DNA from: Nocardia arthritidis NBRC 100137
Lineage (GTDB): Bacteria > Actinomycetota > Actinomycetes > Mycobacteriales > Mycobacteriaceae
DNA length: 33,959 nucleotides
NCBI RefSeq assembly: GCF_001612765.1
Contig: NZ_BDBB01000064.1
Location: 1 to 33,959 of the forward strand
Reading direction: 5' to 3'
This document shows, piece after piece, positions 15,645 through 23,364 of the stretch; position 1 is the stretch's first letter; every line of letters begins with the position of its first letter. Below the pieces are notes generated by a model, which was given only the letters and a program-made list of their open reading frames with translations, did no database searches and had not been told where the DNA came from. A program made the position numbers and the translations under genes.

Positions 15645-16643
15645 ATGAACCAGCTACCGTCCGGAGAGACCATCGAGAAGGCCGTACTGCTCGCCGGCCG
15701 GGCGCCTTCGCTGCACAACAGCCAACCCTGGCACTGGGCGTTCGACGGCCACACCCTGCGCCTGTTCGCCGTGCCCGAACGCATGCTCTCGGCGACGGAC
15801 GCATCCGGCAGGCAGATGCTGATCAGCTGCGGTATCGCTCTGGACCATCTGCGCGCCGCGATGGCGGCCGCGGGCTGGCGCATCCATGTCGCTCGCTTTC
15901 CCGACCCGAACCGCCGCGAGCACCTGGCCAACATCACCTTCGAACCGGCGCGGATCGTCACCGAAGCCGACCGTGCCCGCGCCGACGCCATCCTGCGTCG
16001 GCACACCGACCGGCTCCCGTTCCAGGCGCCCACCGGATGGCGCGATTTCGAAGAGGTCCTACGGACGACCTTCGATCCCTCAGACGCCACACTCGACGTA
16101 CTGGGTGACGACAGCCGCCCCAGCTTGGCCCGCGCTTCGGAGATGAGCGCGGCACTGCGCCGCTACGACGCCGGATACCACGCCGAATTGCAATGGTGGA
16201 CCGGGCACACGATCGGCGACACGGGAGTGCCCGGCGAAGCGCTGATCTCCCAGGACGAGCGGCAGCGAGTGGGCGTGGGCCGCAAGTTTCCCACCACCAC
16301 CACCGGCGACCGGCGCAGCGAGGTCACCGAGGACCATTCGGTGATCCTCGTGCTGTCCACCGACCGCGACACACCCCAGGACCTGATGCGCTGCGGTGAG
16401 GTGTTGTCCACGGTGCTGCTGGAGTGCACCCTCGCCGGGTTCGCGACGTGTCCGTTGACCCATCTGACCGAAGTGCCGCGCAGCCGCGCCGTGGTCGGCG
16501 AACTGATCGGGCACTCCGGCGCCCCGCAGGTTCTGATTCGGGTGGGTATCGCGCCCGAATCGGAACGGGGTGTTCCGGCCACGCCACGCCGCCCGCTCGG
16601 CGAGATTCTCGAAATGCCCGAATCCTCGCGCGAACCGAATTGA
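15645..16643 (+). CDS. Acg-family nitroreductase-fold protein
   Basis: This 332-residue protein of the Acg family (M. tuberculosis Rv2032, Rv3127, Rv3131) is a DosR-controlled duplicated nitroreductase fold. The N-terminal signature APSLHNSQPWHW is intact. Other marks are RHTDRLPF, a central VGVGRKFPTTTTGDRR, and a C-terminal PLTHLTEVPRSR followed by GAPQVLIRVGIAP. Family members bind flavin weakly or not at all, and their role may be flavin sequestration rather than catalysis. No Shine-Dalgarno sequence precedes ATG 15645, and the predicted start of transcription falls on the ATG, so the message may be leaderless. Confidence 0.9.
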   Translation: MNQLPSGETIEKAVLLAGRAPSLHNSQPWHWAFDGHTLRLFAVPERMLSATDASGRQMLISCGIALDHLRAAMAAAGWRIHVARFPDPNRREHLANITFEPARIVTEADRARADAILRRHTDRLPFQAPTGWRDFEEVLRTTFDPSDATLDVLGDDSRPSLARASEMSAALRRYDAGYHAELQWWTGHTIGDTGVPGEALISQDERQRVGVGRKFPTTTTGDRRSEVTEDHSVILVLSTDRDTPQDLMRCGEVLSTVLLECTLAGFATCPLTHLTEVPRSRAVVGELIGHSGAPQVLIRVGIAPESERGVPATPRRPLGEILEMPESSREPN

Positions 16644-16665
16644 TCGTCCGCTGTTGGAACCGGAA

Positions 16666-16682
16666 ATGACGCGATGCGTCAT
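16666..16682. repeat. Perfect inverted repeat, possible operator
   Basis: ATGACGC-GAT-GCGTCAT is a 7-bp perfect inverted repeat with a 3-nt spacer, in the 137-bp gap between the nitroreductase gene and the SRPBCC-like gene, 98 nt before the latter's ATG. It has no T-run, so an operator is likelier than a terminator. It does not resemble the DosR box. Confidence 0.4.
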
Positions 16683-16780
16683 CTCGAGACCCACCCCCTT
16701 GGGCACCTGAGCCAGAGGCGTCGGCCAGTCCGCACGCCGCTGCGAGCACACACCTTTCATTCGAGGAGAAGTCGGACGTC

Positions 16781-17554
16781 ATGGACACGACGATGCTTGG
16801 CGCGACCGTTCGATCGGCGCTCGGGAGGTTGACCGTAGAACGCCGACGCACCAGATGGTTGACCTGGGGAGCTTCGGGAGAAGAGATCGCACGGGTGATG
16901 CCCGGTGACGAGTTGTTGATCGACGCCGATATCGTCTCGACTCGGGCTGTCACGATCCGCGCCGGCGCCGACGCGATCTGGCCGTGGCTGGTTCAACTGG
17001 GTCCCGGTCGCGGCGGCGCGTATACCTACGATTGGGTCGAGAACCTTCTCGGCCTCGATATGCACAGCGCCGACGAGATCCTGCCGCAGTTCCAGAACCT
17101 CCAGGTCGGTGACAGCTTCCCGCTCGGCGAGTCCGGTCCGCGTATGCGAGTCGCGATTCTCGAAAACGAGCACCATTTGGTCTTCGCTTCCGAAGACGGC
17201 CGCTGGGTGTGGGCGTTCGGCCTCTATCCGATGGGTGCAGCCACCCGGCTCGTGAGCCGCAATCGCATCGCGCTGGCGGGCGCGACGGCGTTCACGCGCG
17301 CGTTCACCGTGCTCGTGATGGAGCCGGGCAGTCTGGTGATGGAACGGAAAATGCTGCGGGGTATCACGCAGCGTGCGGAGCGACGCCATCGACCGGCGAC
17401 GCACCGACCAGCCGCCGCTGAACCCGCACGCCGACGGAGATCCCTCCGCAGGCTCGTCAGAGCAGATGAGTCGCGGCGCTCAGGGACTCGATGGCAGCCT
17501 CTAGCTTGGCGGCGGCACGGCTGGCCACCGGTTGCAGAGCCGGTTCATTCGTGA
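16781..17554 (+). CDS. SRPBCC-like protein of unknown function, probably with a disturbed C terminus
   Basis: Up to about residue 200 this looks like a well-preserved actinobacterial SRPBCC/START-like protein: TRAVTIRAGADAIWPWLVQLGPGRGGAYTYDWVENLLGLDMHSADEI, then VMEPGSLVMERKMLRGI. These proteins usually end soon after that last motif. Here the frame continues about 55 residues into Arg/Pro/Trp-rich sequence and overlaps the convergent DUF302 gene by 98 nt. Another frame over the same stretch, ending just before 17500, has better third-position G/C. A late frameshift is therefore likely. GGAGAAG lies 9 nt before ATG 16781. The ligand is unknown. Confidence 0.65.
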   Translation: MDTTMLGATVRSALGRLTVERRRTRWLTWGASGEEIARVMPGDELLIDADIVSTRAVTIRAGADAIWPWLVQLGPGRGGAYTYDWVENLLGLDMHSADEILPQFQNLQVGDSFPLGESGPRMRVAILENEHHLVFASEDGRWVWAFGLYPMGAATRLVSRNRIALAGATAFTRAFTVLVMEPGSLVMERKMLRGITQRAERRHRPATHRPAAAEPARRRRSLRRLVRADESRRSGTRWQPLAWRRHGWPPVAEPVHS

Positions 17555-17870
17555 CCTGAACCATCAGTTGCGGATTCATTGCCTCGACGATTACCTCGGA
17601 CTCGGACTCGGGGTTGCGGCGCACGACGACGTTGCAGGGCAGCAGGAGCCCGATCTGCCGGTCGACGCCGAGGGCGTCGTGGGCCAAGGGTGGATTGCAG
17701 GCGCCGAGGATGAGGTAATCCTCCATGTTCTCGTCGAGTTTGGCTTTCAAGGTGGCTCGGACGTCGATCTCGGTGAGAATGCCGAAACCTTGCTCGCTCA
17801 ACGCGGCCCGAGTCCGGTCGACGGCGTCGTCGAAGCTTGTGTGCAGAGTGGTGGAAAGTCCCAGATTCAT
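17457..17870 (-). CDS. DUF302 protein
   Basis: This 137-residue stand-alone DUF302 domain has the family landmarks GILTEIDVRATLKAKL, ILGACNPPLAH, and IGLLLPCNVVVRR, including two conserved cysteines (ACNP and LPCN). The biochemical role of DUF302 is not established; small-ligand or metal/thiol chemistry has been proposed. AAAGGA precedes ATG 17870. It lies 33 nt downstream of the CstR/CsoR-type repressor gene on the same strand, so it is likely co-transcribed with it and controlled by the operator at 18208. Confidence 0.85.
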   Translation of the reverse strand: MNLGLSTTLHTSFDDAVDRTRAALSEQGFGILTEIDVRATLKAKLDENMEDYLILGACNPPLAHDALGVDRQIGLLLPCNVVVRRNPESESEVIVEAMNPQLMVQVTNEPALQPVASRAAAKLEAAIESLSAATHLL

Positions 17871-17903
17871 TGTGCGGTCCTTTCGTGAGGGGGTGATCGC
17901 GAG

Positions 17904-18173
17904 TCAGGCCAGAGTCAGGAACAGCTTCTCCAGCTCGTCGACCGTCATCGGCTTCTGACCGTCGGCGGATCGGCCGGCGAGGCATTCACGCAGTCCGGTC
18001 GCGACGATCTTGAATCCGGCGCGGTCGAGCGCACGGGAAACCGCAGCGAGTTGGGTGACCACATCCTTGCAATCACGCCCCTGCTCGATCATGGCGATGA
18101 CGCCGGCGAGCTGACCGTGCGCCCGCCGCAGCCTGTTGAGTGTTTCGGTGATTGCTGTTTCGTCGCCGACCAT
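17904..18173 (-). CDS. CsoR/RcnR/CstR-family repressor, CstR-like
   Basis: This 89-residue all-helical repressor belongs to the DUF156 family. Key residues are Q21 in RRAHGQLAGV, C35 in GRDCKDVVTQLAAV and C64 in LRECLAG. The two cysteines are 29 apart, as in both CsoR and CstR. The position of the CsoR copper-ligand histidine (four before the second Cys) is Gly60, so copper sensing is unlikely and persulfide/thiol sensing as in CstR fits better. I chose ATG 18173 for the GAAGGAAGG about 8 nt upstream; longer in-frame starts run into the operator. A typical family operator lies just upstream. Confidence 0.85.
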   Translation of the reverse strand: MVGDETAITETLNRLRRAHGQLAGVIAMIEQGRDCKDVVTQLAAVSRALDRAGFKIVATGLRECLAGRSADGQKPMTVDELEKLFLTLA

Positions 18174-18207
18174 GGTTGCGCCTTCCTTCTTCGCCATCCC
18201 TGCCATA

Positions 18208-18223
18208 ATACCCCGAGGGGTAT
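18208..18223. promoter_or_regulatory. CstR/CsoR-type operator 1, at the repressor promoter
   Basis: ATACCCCGAGGGGTAT is a perfect 7-bp inverted repeat around a 2-nt centre. It has the A/T-C4-G4-A/T form known for CsoR/CstR operators. It sits about 35 nt upstream of the repressor start codon, so autoregulation of the repressor-DUF302 unit is expected. Confidence 0.8.
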
Positions 18224-18253
18224 GTTGAGACACGGAGGAGCTTTCCACTATAC

Positions 18254-18269
18254 ATACGGGTGGGGGTAT
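18254..18269. promoter_or_regulatory. CstR/CsoR-type operator 2
   Basis: ATACGGGTGGGGGTAT keeps the ATAC/GTAT ends and the 16-nt length, but its left arm is G-rich. It is a degenerate second copy between the two divergent units. Confidence 0.55.
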
Positions 18270-18284
18270 ATTTACCGAGGTAGA

Positions 18285-18300
18285 ATACCCCACCGGGTAT
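18285..18300. promoter_or_regulatory. CstR/CsoR-type operator 3, at the reductase promoter
   Basis: ATACCCCACCGGGTAT is a near-perfect copy, 27 nt before the GTG of the reductase gene. It should repress the plus-strand unit when the sensor is reduced. Three sites in 93 bp suggest cooperative control of both directions. Confidence 0.75.
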
Positions 18301-18327
18301 CTACCACCCCACGACAGGAGGACTTCG

Positions 18328-18939
18328 GTGGCAGAAATCGATCTATACGTGGATCCTGTGTGCCCGTTCGCGTGGGTGGCTGCACAGTGGCTGCTCGACA
18401 GTGCCACCGCCGAGCACGTCGTGACTTTGCGGTCGATGAGCTTGGCCGTGCTCAACGGCGATCACGACGTCGATGCCGACCACGCCCCGATGATCGTCCG
18501 ATCGCGTCGGGTCGGCCGCGTGTTCGCCGCCGCGGTGCAGCAACACGGCCAGACCGCGTTCACCCCGCTCTACCTCGAATTCGCTCAGCGGTTGCATACG
18601 CGCGGCCAGCACGCCGACGACGCGCTGGCCGCCGCGCTGGCCGCGAGCGGCCTCGACGACAAGTTGATCGAAGCCCTCGATGACGCCCGTTACGATGCCG
18701 CGGTCGCCCATGCCCATCAGGTGAGCCAAACAGCGCTCGGCGGCCGCAGCGGCAGCCCCATCATCAGCATCGACGGCCACGTCTTCAGCGGTCCGGTCTT
18801 GACCGAGCCGCCCCGGCCGGGACACGCCGCCGAGCTGCTGGCCGCCGTCATCACCGCGGCCTCCACTCCCGGATTCGCCGCCATGCAGCGTCCCTACCAG
18901 GGCCCGCCCACTTTCGCAGCCCCGGAAGAACAACGCTGA
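18328..18939 (+). CDS. DsbA-fold reductase like mycothiol-dependent nitroreductase, with a single active-site Cys
   Basis: This 203-residue cytosolic thioredoxin/DsbA-fold protein resembles M. tuberculosis Rv2466c along its length: DPVCPFAWVAAQWLL, RSMSLAVLN, the helical insert with LYLEFAQRLHTRGQH, GSPIISIDGHVFSGPVL with a cis-Pro loop, and RPGHAAELLAAV. Rv2466c has a CPWC active site. Here it is C12-P-F-A15, so the nucleophile is kept and the resolving Cys is lost. A monothiol, mycothiol-linked mechanism is inferred. The GTG start is preceded by AGGAGGA. The gene follows three operators for the divergent CstR-like repressor and overlaps the next small gene (TGATG). Confidence 0.85.
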   Translation: MAEIDLYVDPVCPFAWVAAQWLLDSATAEHVVTLRSMSLAVLNGDHDVDADHAPMIVRSRRVGRVFAAAVQQHGQTAFTPLYLEFAQRLHTRGQHADDALAAALAASGLDDKLIEALDDARYDAAVAHAHQVSQTALGGRSGSPIISIDGHVFSGPVLTEPPRPGHAAELLAAVITAASTPGFAAMQRPYQGPPTFAAPEEQR

Positions 18940-19115
18940 TGTGCTTTCCTATCAAGTGCCGTGTCTGCGGCAAGACCACCTGGGGCGGCTGCGGCGAGCA
19001 CATCGACGCCGTCCGCACCGCCACTGCACCAGACCAGTGGTGCCCCGGACACGACGAGGACCGCATCTCGAACCGTGCTCCCGCGCAGCGTCTCCGTCGC
19101 TTGCGGCTGCGCTGA
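18939..19115 (+). CDS. Small Cys-rich protein, CxxCGKTTWxGCGxH type
   Basis: The frame encodes 58 residues. The first 38 are strongly patterned: MCFPIKCRVCGKTTWGGCGEHID, with later C35 and H38. Cysteines at 2, 7, 10, 18 and 35 plus His21 and His38 form a plausible small zinc or iron knuckle. I believe related short proteins with CGKxTWxGCGxH are widespread, unstudied actinobacterial proteins; this is from memory. The ATG overlaps the reductase stop (TGATG), with GGAAGAA about 9 nt upstream, so translation is coupled. The last 20 residues are Arg-rich and may be less conserved. It would fall under the same CstR-type control. Confidence 0.75.
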   Translation: MCFPIKCRVCGKTTWGGCGEHIDAVRTATAPDQWCPGHDEDRISNRAPAQRLRRLRLR

Positions 19116-19185
19116 GCGGCCGCTCCGAAAGGTCGCCGTCGCCCGCGGGAAAGACATACCAGGTCGGTGCCCGACGGTAGTGCTG

Positions 19186-20805
19186 TCAATACCCGACGTC
19201 TCGGCGGCGGAAACCGATGAGACCTATCACCAGCCCGGCCAGGGCGGTCAGGGTGATCACCGATATCGGCCCGGCAGTGACGGTTTGGAGTGGCGCCTTC
19301 GGAATGTGCGTAAACGGTGAGGCGTCGTCGAACAAACCGGGCAGATCGAAGGCGGCCGTGAAGAGCAGCGCCACGGCGCAGTAAGCGAAGGCAGCCCATG
19401 CCATCGTCACCGCCGCTCTCGGCACCCAGCCGACGCACACCGCCGCGACCGCGACCAACGCCCAGACGGCAGGCAGATACACCAGCGCCACGCCGGTCAT
19501 GCGCGATACCTGGCTGATATCCGAGATCGTCAGACCATAGGTGAGACCCACGCCGAAACCCCCGATGGCCAGCAGCAGAACACCACCCCCCAACGCCATT
19601 GTGAGGTGACTCGCCAGCCAGCGATGCCGGCTGACCGGCGCGGCCAGAAGTGGTTCGGCTCGCCCCGCGCTCTCCTCGCCGCGGGCGCGCAATACGCCGG
19701 CCACTCCGAACGCGGCGCTGAGCACTGCGACGATCGAAACCGTCAAGGACAGATACGAATTCACCGCATCGGCGGCGCCGCCGGGAAGGTATGCGGCGAT
19801 CTCGGGATTATCGGCAAGATAGTCCTCGATACTGTCGGCGAAAGAACCATATGCGGCCCCCAGCGCGAAAATGCCCACGGCCCATCCGCCCAGCGAACCG
19901 CGCTGCAACCGCCAGGCCAGGCCCAGCGGTGAGCCGAGCGTCCAGGACGCGGTCGCAGGCCCGGTGCCGTACGGAAACAGTCCCGCGCCGAAGTCGCGTC
20001 GATCCAGTAACGCGAATGCCATGGCGACCAGGGCGAGTGTCGTGGCGGCGAACAGCAGCACCGTCCACCAGCGGTCGCCCACGTACGGGTAGCTGCGCTG
20101 TCCCCATCCGATCGGTGAAGCCCAGGAAACGGCCCCATTGCCCACATCGCCGATCGCGCGCGCCACGTACGCTGCTGCCAGAGCGAGGCCGACCGCCCCG
20201 TAGACGCTGCGCGGGTTCTCGAAAATCTGCGCGGCGACGGCGGTGACGGCGGCGAATGTGACACCTACGCACCCGGTGACGACTCCCAATAGCAGTGAAC
20301 CCGTTATCGGCAGCCCGGTGCCGGCCGCGGCGGCGAAGACCACCAGCGCGACGGCGAGATCGGCCAGTCCGGCCAACGCCAGCCCGGCGACGGCGGGCGC
20401 TCGGCGCCCCACTCGCGCCGAACGGAGCAGTTCCGCCCGCCCGGTCTCCTCGTCCGAGCGGGTATGCCTGCCGACAAGAAACATATTCATCAACACGACA
20501 ACCACAGCCAGGTACGCGAAGATCTCGAATACGATTTCTCCGCCGATGGTTGTCAGCAGTCGGGTCGGCCCGCCCATGGCGACCGTGGCAGCACTGGCAC
20601 TCATCGTCTCGCGCAGCTGCGCGAGCTTCTGCGGTGTGTCGTAGAAGCGCTGACTACCGAGGGACTGGAAAACCAGCAGAGCGGCGGCACCCAGCAGCCA
20701 GCACGGCAGCGAGAACCGCTCGCGCCGCAGCGCGAAGCGCAGCAGCGTGCCGGCTCCGGAAAGATTCTCCCTTATCAGCGGGCGCGAGATCATGACGGTG
20801 TTCAC
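19186..20805 (-). CDS. ABC-2 type exporter permease (tetronasin/polyketide resistance type)
   Basis: This 539-residue integral membrane protein has about 12 hydrophobic segments arranged as two similar halves. It is typical of large single-chain permeases paired with drug-exporter ATPases such as M. tuberculosis Rv1217c/Rv1218c. Recognisable stretches are LLRFALRRERFSLPCWLLG at the start, ASPIGWGQRSYPYVGDRWW near the middle, and RAEPLLAAPVSRHRWLASH in the second half. I chose GTG 20805 because it overlaps the ATPase stop (GTGA). The substrate is unknown; a hydrophobic antibiotic or lipid is likely. Confidence 0.85.
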   Translation of the reverse strand: MNTVMISRPLIRENLSGAGTLLRFALRRERFSLPCWLLGAAALLVFQSLGSQRFYDTPQKLAQLRETMSASAATVAMGGPTRLLTTIGGEIVFEIFAYLAVVVVLMNMFLVGRHTRSDEETGRAELLRSARVGRRAPAVAGLALAGLADLAVALVVFAAAAGTGLPITGSLLLGVVTGCVGVTFAAVTAVAAQIFENPRSVYGAVGLALAAAYVARAIGDVGNGAVSWASPIGWGQRSYPYVGDRWWTVLLFAATTLALVAMAFALLDRRDFGAGLFPYGTGPATASWTLGSPLGLAWRLQRGSLGGWAVGIFALGAAYGSFADSIEDYLADNPEIAAYLPGGAADAVNSYLSLTVSIVAVLSAAFGVAGVLRARGEESAGRAEPLLAAPVSRHRWLASHLTMALGGGVLLLAIGGFGVGLTYGLTISDISQVSRMTGVALVYLPAVWALVAVAAVCVGWVPRAAVTMAWAAFAYCAVALLFTAAFDLPGLFDDASPFTHIPKAPLQTVTAGPISVITLTALAGLVIGLIGFRRRDVGY

Positions 20806-21713
20806 CGGTTCTCCTCGGCAGGTGTGGCGGCGGACCCGTAGTGGCGCAGGAAGATGTCCTCGAGTGTCGGCGGCGTGCTGGTCAGGCTGCGCACGCCGAG
20901 GTCGGCGAGTACACGCGTCACGGTGTCGAGCTCGGCCGTGTCGACGTCGAACTTCGCCCGAGTACCGTTGCGGACGAGGTCGTGCACTCCAGACACCGCG
21001 GCCAACCCCGTCACCGGTCGGATTGTTTCCACGGTGATGGTGGTGCGGGTCAGATGCCGCAGCTCGGACAGGGTGCCGCTTTCCACGGTACGTCCCTGCC
21101 GGATGATGCTCACCCGATCGCACAGTGCCTCCACCTCGGCCAGAATATGACTGGACAGCAGGACGGTCCTGCCCTCGTTCTTCGATTCGGAGATGCAGCG
21201 CTGGAATTCGGCCTCTTTCAACGGGTCGAGACCTACGGTCGGTTCGTCGAGCAGCAGCAGCTCCGCATCCGAGGCCAGCGCCGCGACAAGGGCGACCTTC
21301 TGACGATTGCCCTTCGAATAAGCGCGCGCTTTCTGGTGCGGGTCGAGATCGAATCGCTCCAGCAGCTCGTCGCGACGGCGCCGGTCGATCCCGCCGCGCA
21401 GCCGCCCCATGAGGTCGATGACCTCACCGCCGGTGATGCCGGGCCAGAGAAGGACTTCACCGGGCACATAGGCCAGCCGGGCGTGCAGCGCGACCGCCTC
21501 GGTCCACGGGTCACCGCCCAGCATGCGCACCGTCCCGGCATCGGCGCGCAGCAGGCCCAGCAGTATCCGGATCGTCGTCGTCTTGCCCGAACCATTCGGA
21601 CCCAGGAACCCGTGTACCTCACCGCTGTCGACGGTCAGATTCAGGCCGTCGAGCGCCTTCGCGGGGCCGAATGACTTCGTCAGACCGGTGATCTCGATCG
21701 CAGGCTCGTTCAT
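20802..21713 (-). CDS. ABC exporter ATP-binding protein
   Basis: This 303-residue nucleotide-binding subunit has Walker A GPNGSGKTTT (about residues 38-47), the signature YSKGNRQKV (a common variant of LSGGQ in drug/antibiotic exporters), Walker B LLLLDEPTVGLDP and a switch His in LLSSHILAE. The C-terminal region of about 80 residues is the extension seen in DrrA-like proteins. It starts within the stop of the serine hydrolase gene (ATGA) and ends over the permease start, so the three are one operon. Confidence 0.92.
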   Translation of the reverse strand: MNEPAIEITGLTKSFGPAKALDGLNLTVDSGEVHGFLGPNGSGKTTTIRILLGLLRADAGTVRMLGGDPWTEAVALHARLAYVPGEVLLWPGITGGEVIDLMGRLRGGIDRRRRDELLERFDLDPHQKARAYSKGNRQKVALVAALASDAELLLLDEPTVGLDPLKEAEFQRCISESKNEGRTVLLSSHILAEVEALCDRVSIIRQGRTVESGTLSELRHLTRTTITVETIRPVTGLAAVSGVHDLVRNGTRAKFDVDTAELDTVTRVLADLGVRSLTSTPPTLEDIFLRHYGSAATPAEENR

Positions 21714-23182
21714 CGGAGCGTCCTTCTCACTCGGTGCGCCAACGGAGTCCTTGCCCTACCCATGGTCATAGGGTGCAGATCGAAGTGCATCCGCGTCGTG
21801 CCGGCGCCGCGCTCGCGGCTGAACAGAATCCTGCCGGTACCGATACCCCACCGGGTCAGATCGATGCGGAAAGCAAAGGGATCATCCGGGTCGTCAGGGT
21901 GCAAGGGCAGCCCGCGCAACAGGGCGGGAACCGGAGTGAGCACCCGTAGTACGGGCTGACCACCGATGATGAGTACTTCGACGCCCGCTCCCACCATAGA
22001 ACGGGCGCGGACTTCGGTGAGCGCCCCGGGCAACGGGTAGAACCCGCAGATTTCGGACCAGATTTCGGGCCGGTGCGCGACGTCGTCACGGATCACCGGT
22101 TGCGCCACACCGAGTAGGTCGTGCAGTAGCGTCGAGGTCTCCGCCGGAAGCCAGAGCATGGCGCGATGCCCGCCGGTGACGAAGACGGCGATGCCCAGTC
22201 CAGCGTCGGGAGCCAGCCACATTTGAGAGTTGAACCCTGGCAGGATGCCCTGATGCTCGATCACCCGATGGTTCCCGGCCTGGCCACGGAAGAAGCCGAG
22301 GCCCATTCCGGGAACACGCGGATCGGGCTGATATTGCGGTGCGAACATCCGCGCCAGCGTTGATGATTCGAGCACAGATCCGTATTCGTTGCGGCCACCG
22401 CCCAGCAGTGCGGTGAGATACCGGCTCATGTCTCGCGCAGTGGAATAGACAGAGGCCGCGCCGGCGGTGATCATCTCGCGATGTGTGATCTCCTCCGGGC
22501 CGTGCGTGCGCATTGTGTATCCGACCGCTCGGCGCGTCGGTGCGAACGCGGGCGGAGTGAGACCGGTGTCGGACATACCCAGCGGCAGGAAGATCCGCTC
22601 ACGCAGATAGTCGGCGAGCGGGACACCGCTGACGTCGGCGACGATCTGGCCCAGGGTGGCGTAGCCATGGTTGGTGTAGGTCCACCGGGTGCCGGGCTCG
22701 GCGTGAACGCGCAGTCCGCGACGGTAGTACTGCGACAGCGGCGGCACGGGATCTCCCGGCGCGACACTCTCTCCGAAATCGGGCTGCAACACCCGCCGAG
22801 GATGGGCCGTCTCACCGACCCCCGAGGTGTGAGTCAGAAGGTGACGCACCGTCACCGGGCCGAACCTGGGATCGGTGGGGACCAGACGATAGGCACGCAG
22901 GTAGGCGCTCGCCGGTGCGTCCAGGTCGATCACGCCGCGCTCCCACAGCTGCATCACGGCGATCGCGGTGAATGTCTTGGTGATGGACGCGATCCGGAAG
23001 ATCGTGTCCTCGGTGACCGGGCGATTGCGGGAGATGTCGGCCAAGCCATGGCCGGTGAACTCCATCCGGCCGTCGCGCACGACGGCGACGGCGGCGCCGA
23101 CAACTGCCCGACGATTGAATACGGGTCCGATCCGGTTGGCCATTCGAATGCCCTCGTTCGCCTGCACGGCTTCTCCATTCAC
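21710..23182 (-). CDS. Serine hydrolase, class C beta-lactamase/esterase family
   Basis: This is a protein of about 490 residues. The catalytic motif is SITK (S66, K69 from GTG 23182), followed by the Tyr motif WTYTNHGYATLGQ and the late EHQGILPGF (HxG in place of KTG). These are marks of beta-lactamase-fold esterases and peptidases rather than true beta-lactamases. There is no signal peptide, so it is probably cytoplasmic. I chose GTG 23182 for the GGAGGG 6 nt upstream; ATG 23143 with GAGGG is the alternative. It is the first gene of the exporter operon, which suggests it modifies or hydrolyses the exported compound. That role is inference. Confidence 0.82.
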   Translation of the reverse strand: MNGEAVQANEGIRMANRIGPVFNRRAVVGAAVAVVRDGRMEFTGHGLADISRNRPVTEDTIFRIASITKTFTAIAVMQLWERGVIDLDAPASAYLRAYRLVPTDPRFGPVTVRHLLTHTSGVGETAHPRRVLQPDFGESVAPGDPVPPLSQYYRRGLRVHAEPGTRWTYTNHGYATLGQIVADVSGVPLADYLRERIFLPLGMSDTGLTPPAFAPTRRAVGYTMRTHGPEEITHREMITAGAASVYSTARDMSRYLTALLGGGRNEYGSVLESSTLARMFAPQYQPDPRVPGMGLGFFRGQAGNHRVIEHQGILPGFNSQMWLAPDAGLGIAVFVTGGHRAMLWLPAETSTLLHDLLGVAQPVIRDDVAHRPEIWSEICGFYPLPGALTEVRARSMVGAGVEVLIIGGQPVLRVLTPVPALLRGLPLHPDDPDDPFAFRIDLTRWGIGTGRILFSRERGAGTTRMHFDLHPMTMGRARTPLAHRVRRTLR

Positions 23183-23364
23183 TCGCTGCCCTCCGTCGGG
23201 CACTGTCAGCCTGCGTTTTCCACGAACGCCGTGGAGGAGGAAATCGGCTCCGAGTCCGGGCCGAAGGCCCCCTGCTCACCCGGATACCTGCGGATCAGCA
23301 CGGCCGCGCGCCCCGCCACGCGCGTCCACCGACGAACCTGCCGCGCGGGGCGCGGGGATGACGG

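Noticed and set aside
15506..16090. N-terminal extension of otsB1 to an ATG at 16090
   Set aside because: It is antisense to the nitroreductase gene and crosses the shared promoter; homologues start close to the HAD domain.
19114..19125. GAGCGGCCGCTC as a terminator between convergent genes
   Set aside because: It is a 12-bp palindrome with no loop and no T-run; probably just a GC-rich restriction-type site.
23258..23270. GGGCC-GAA-GGCCC stem after pfkB as a terminator
   Set aside because: Short stem with no T-run in either direction; too weak to call.
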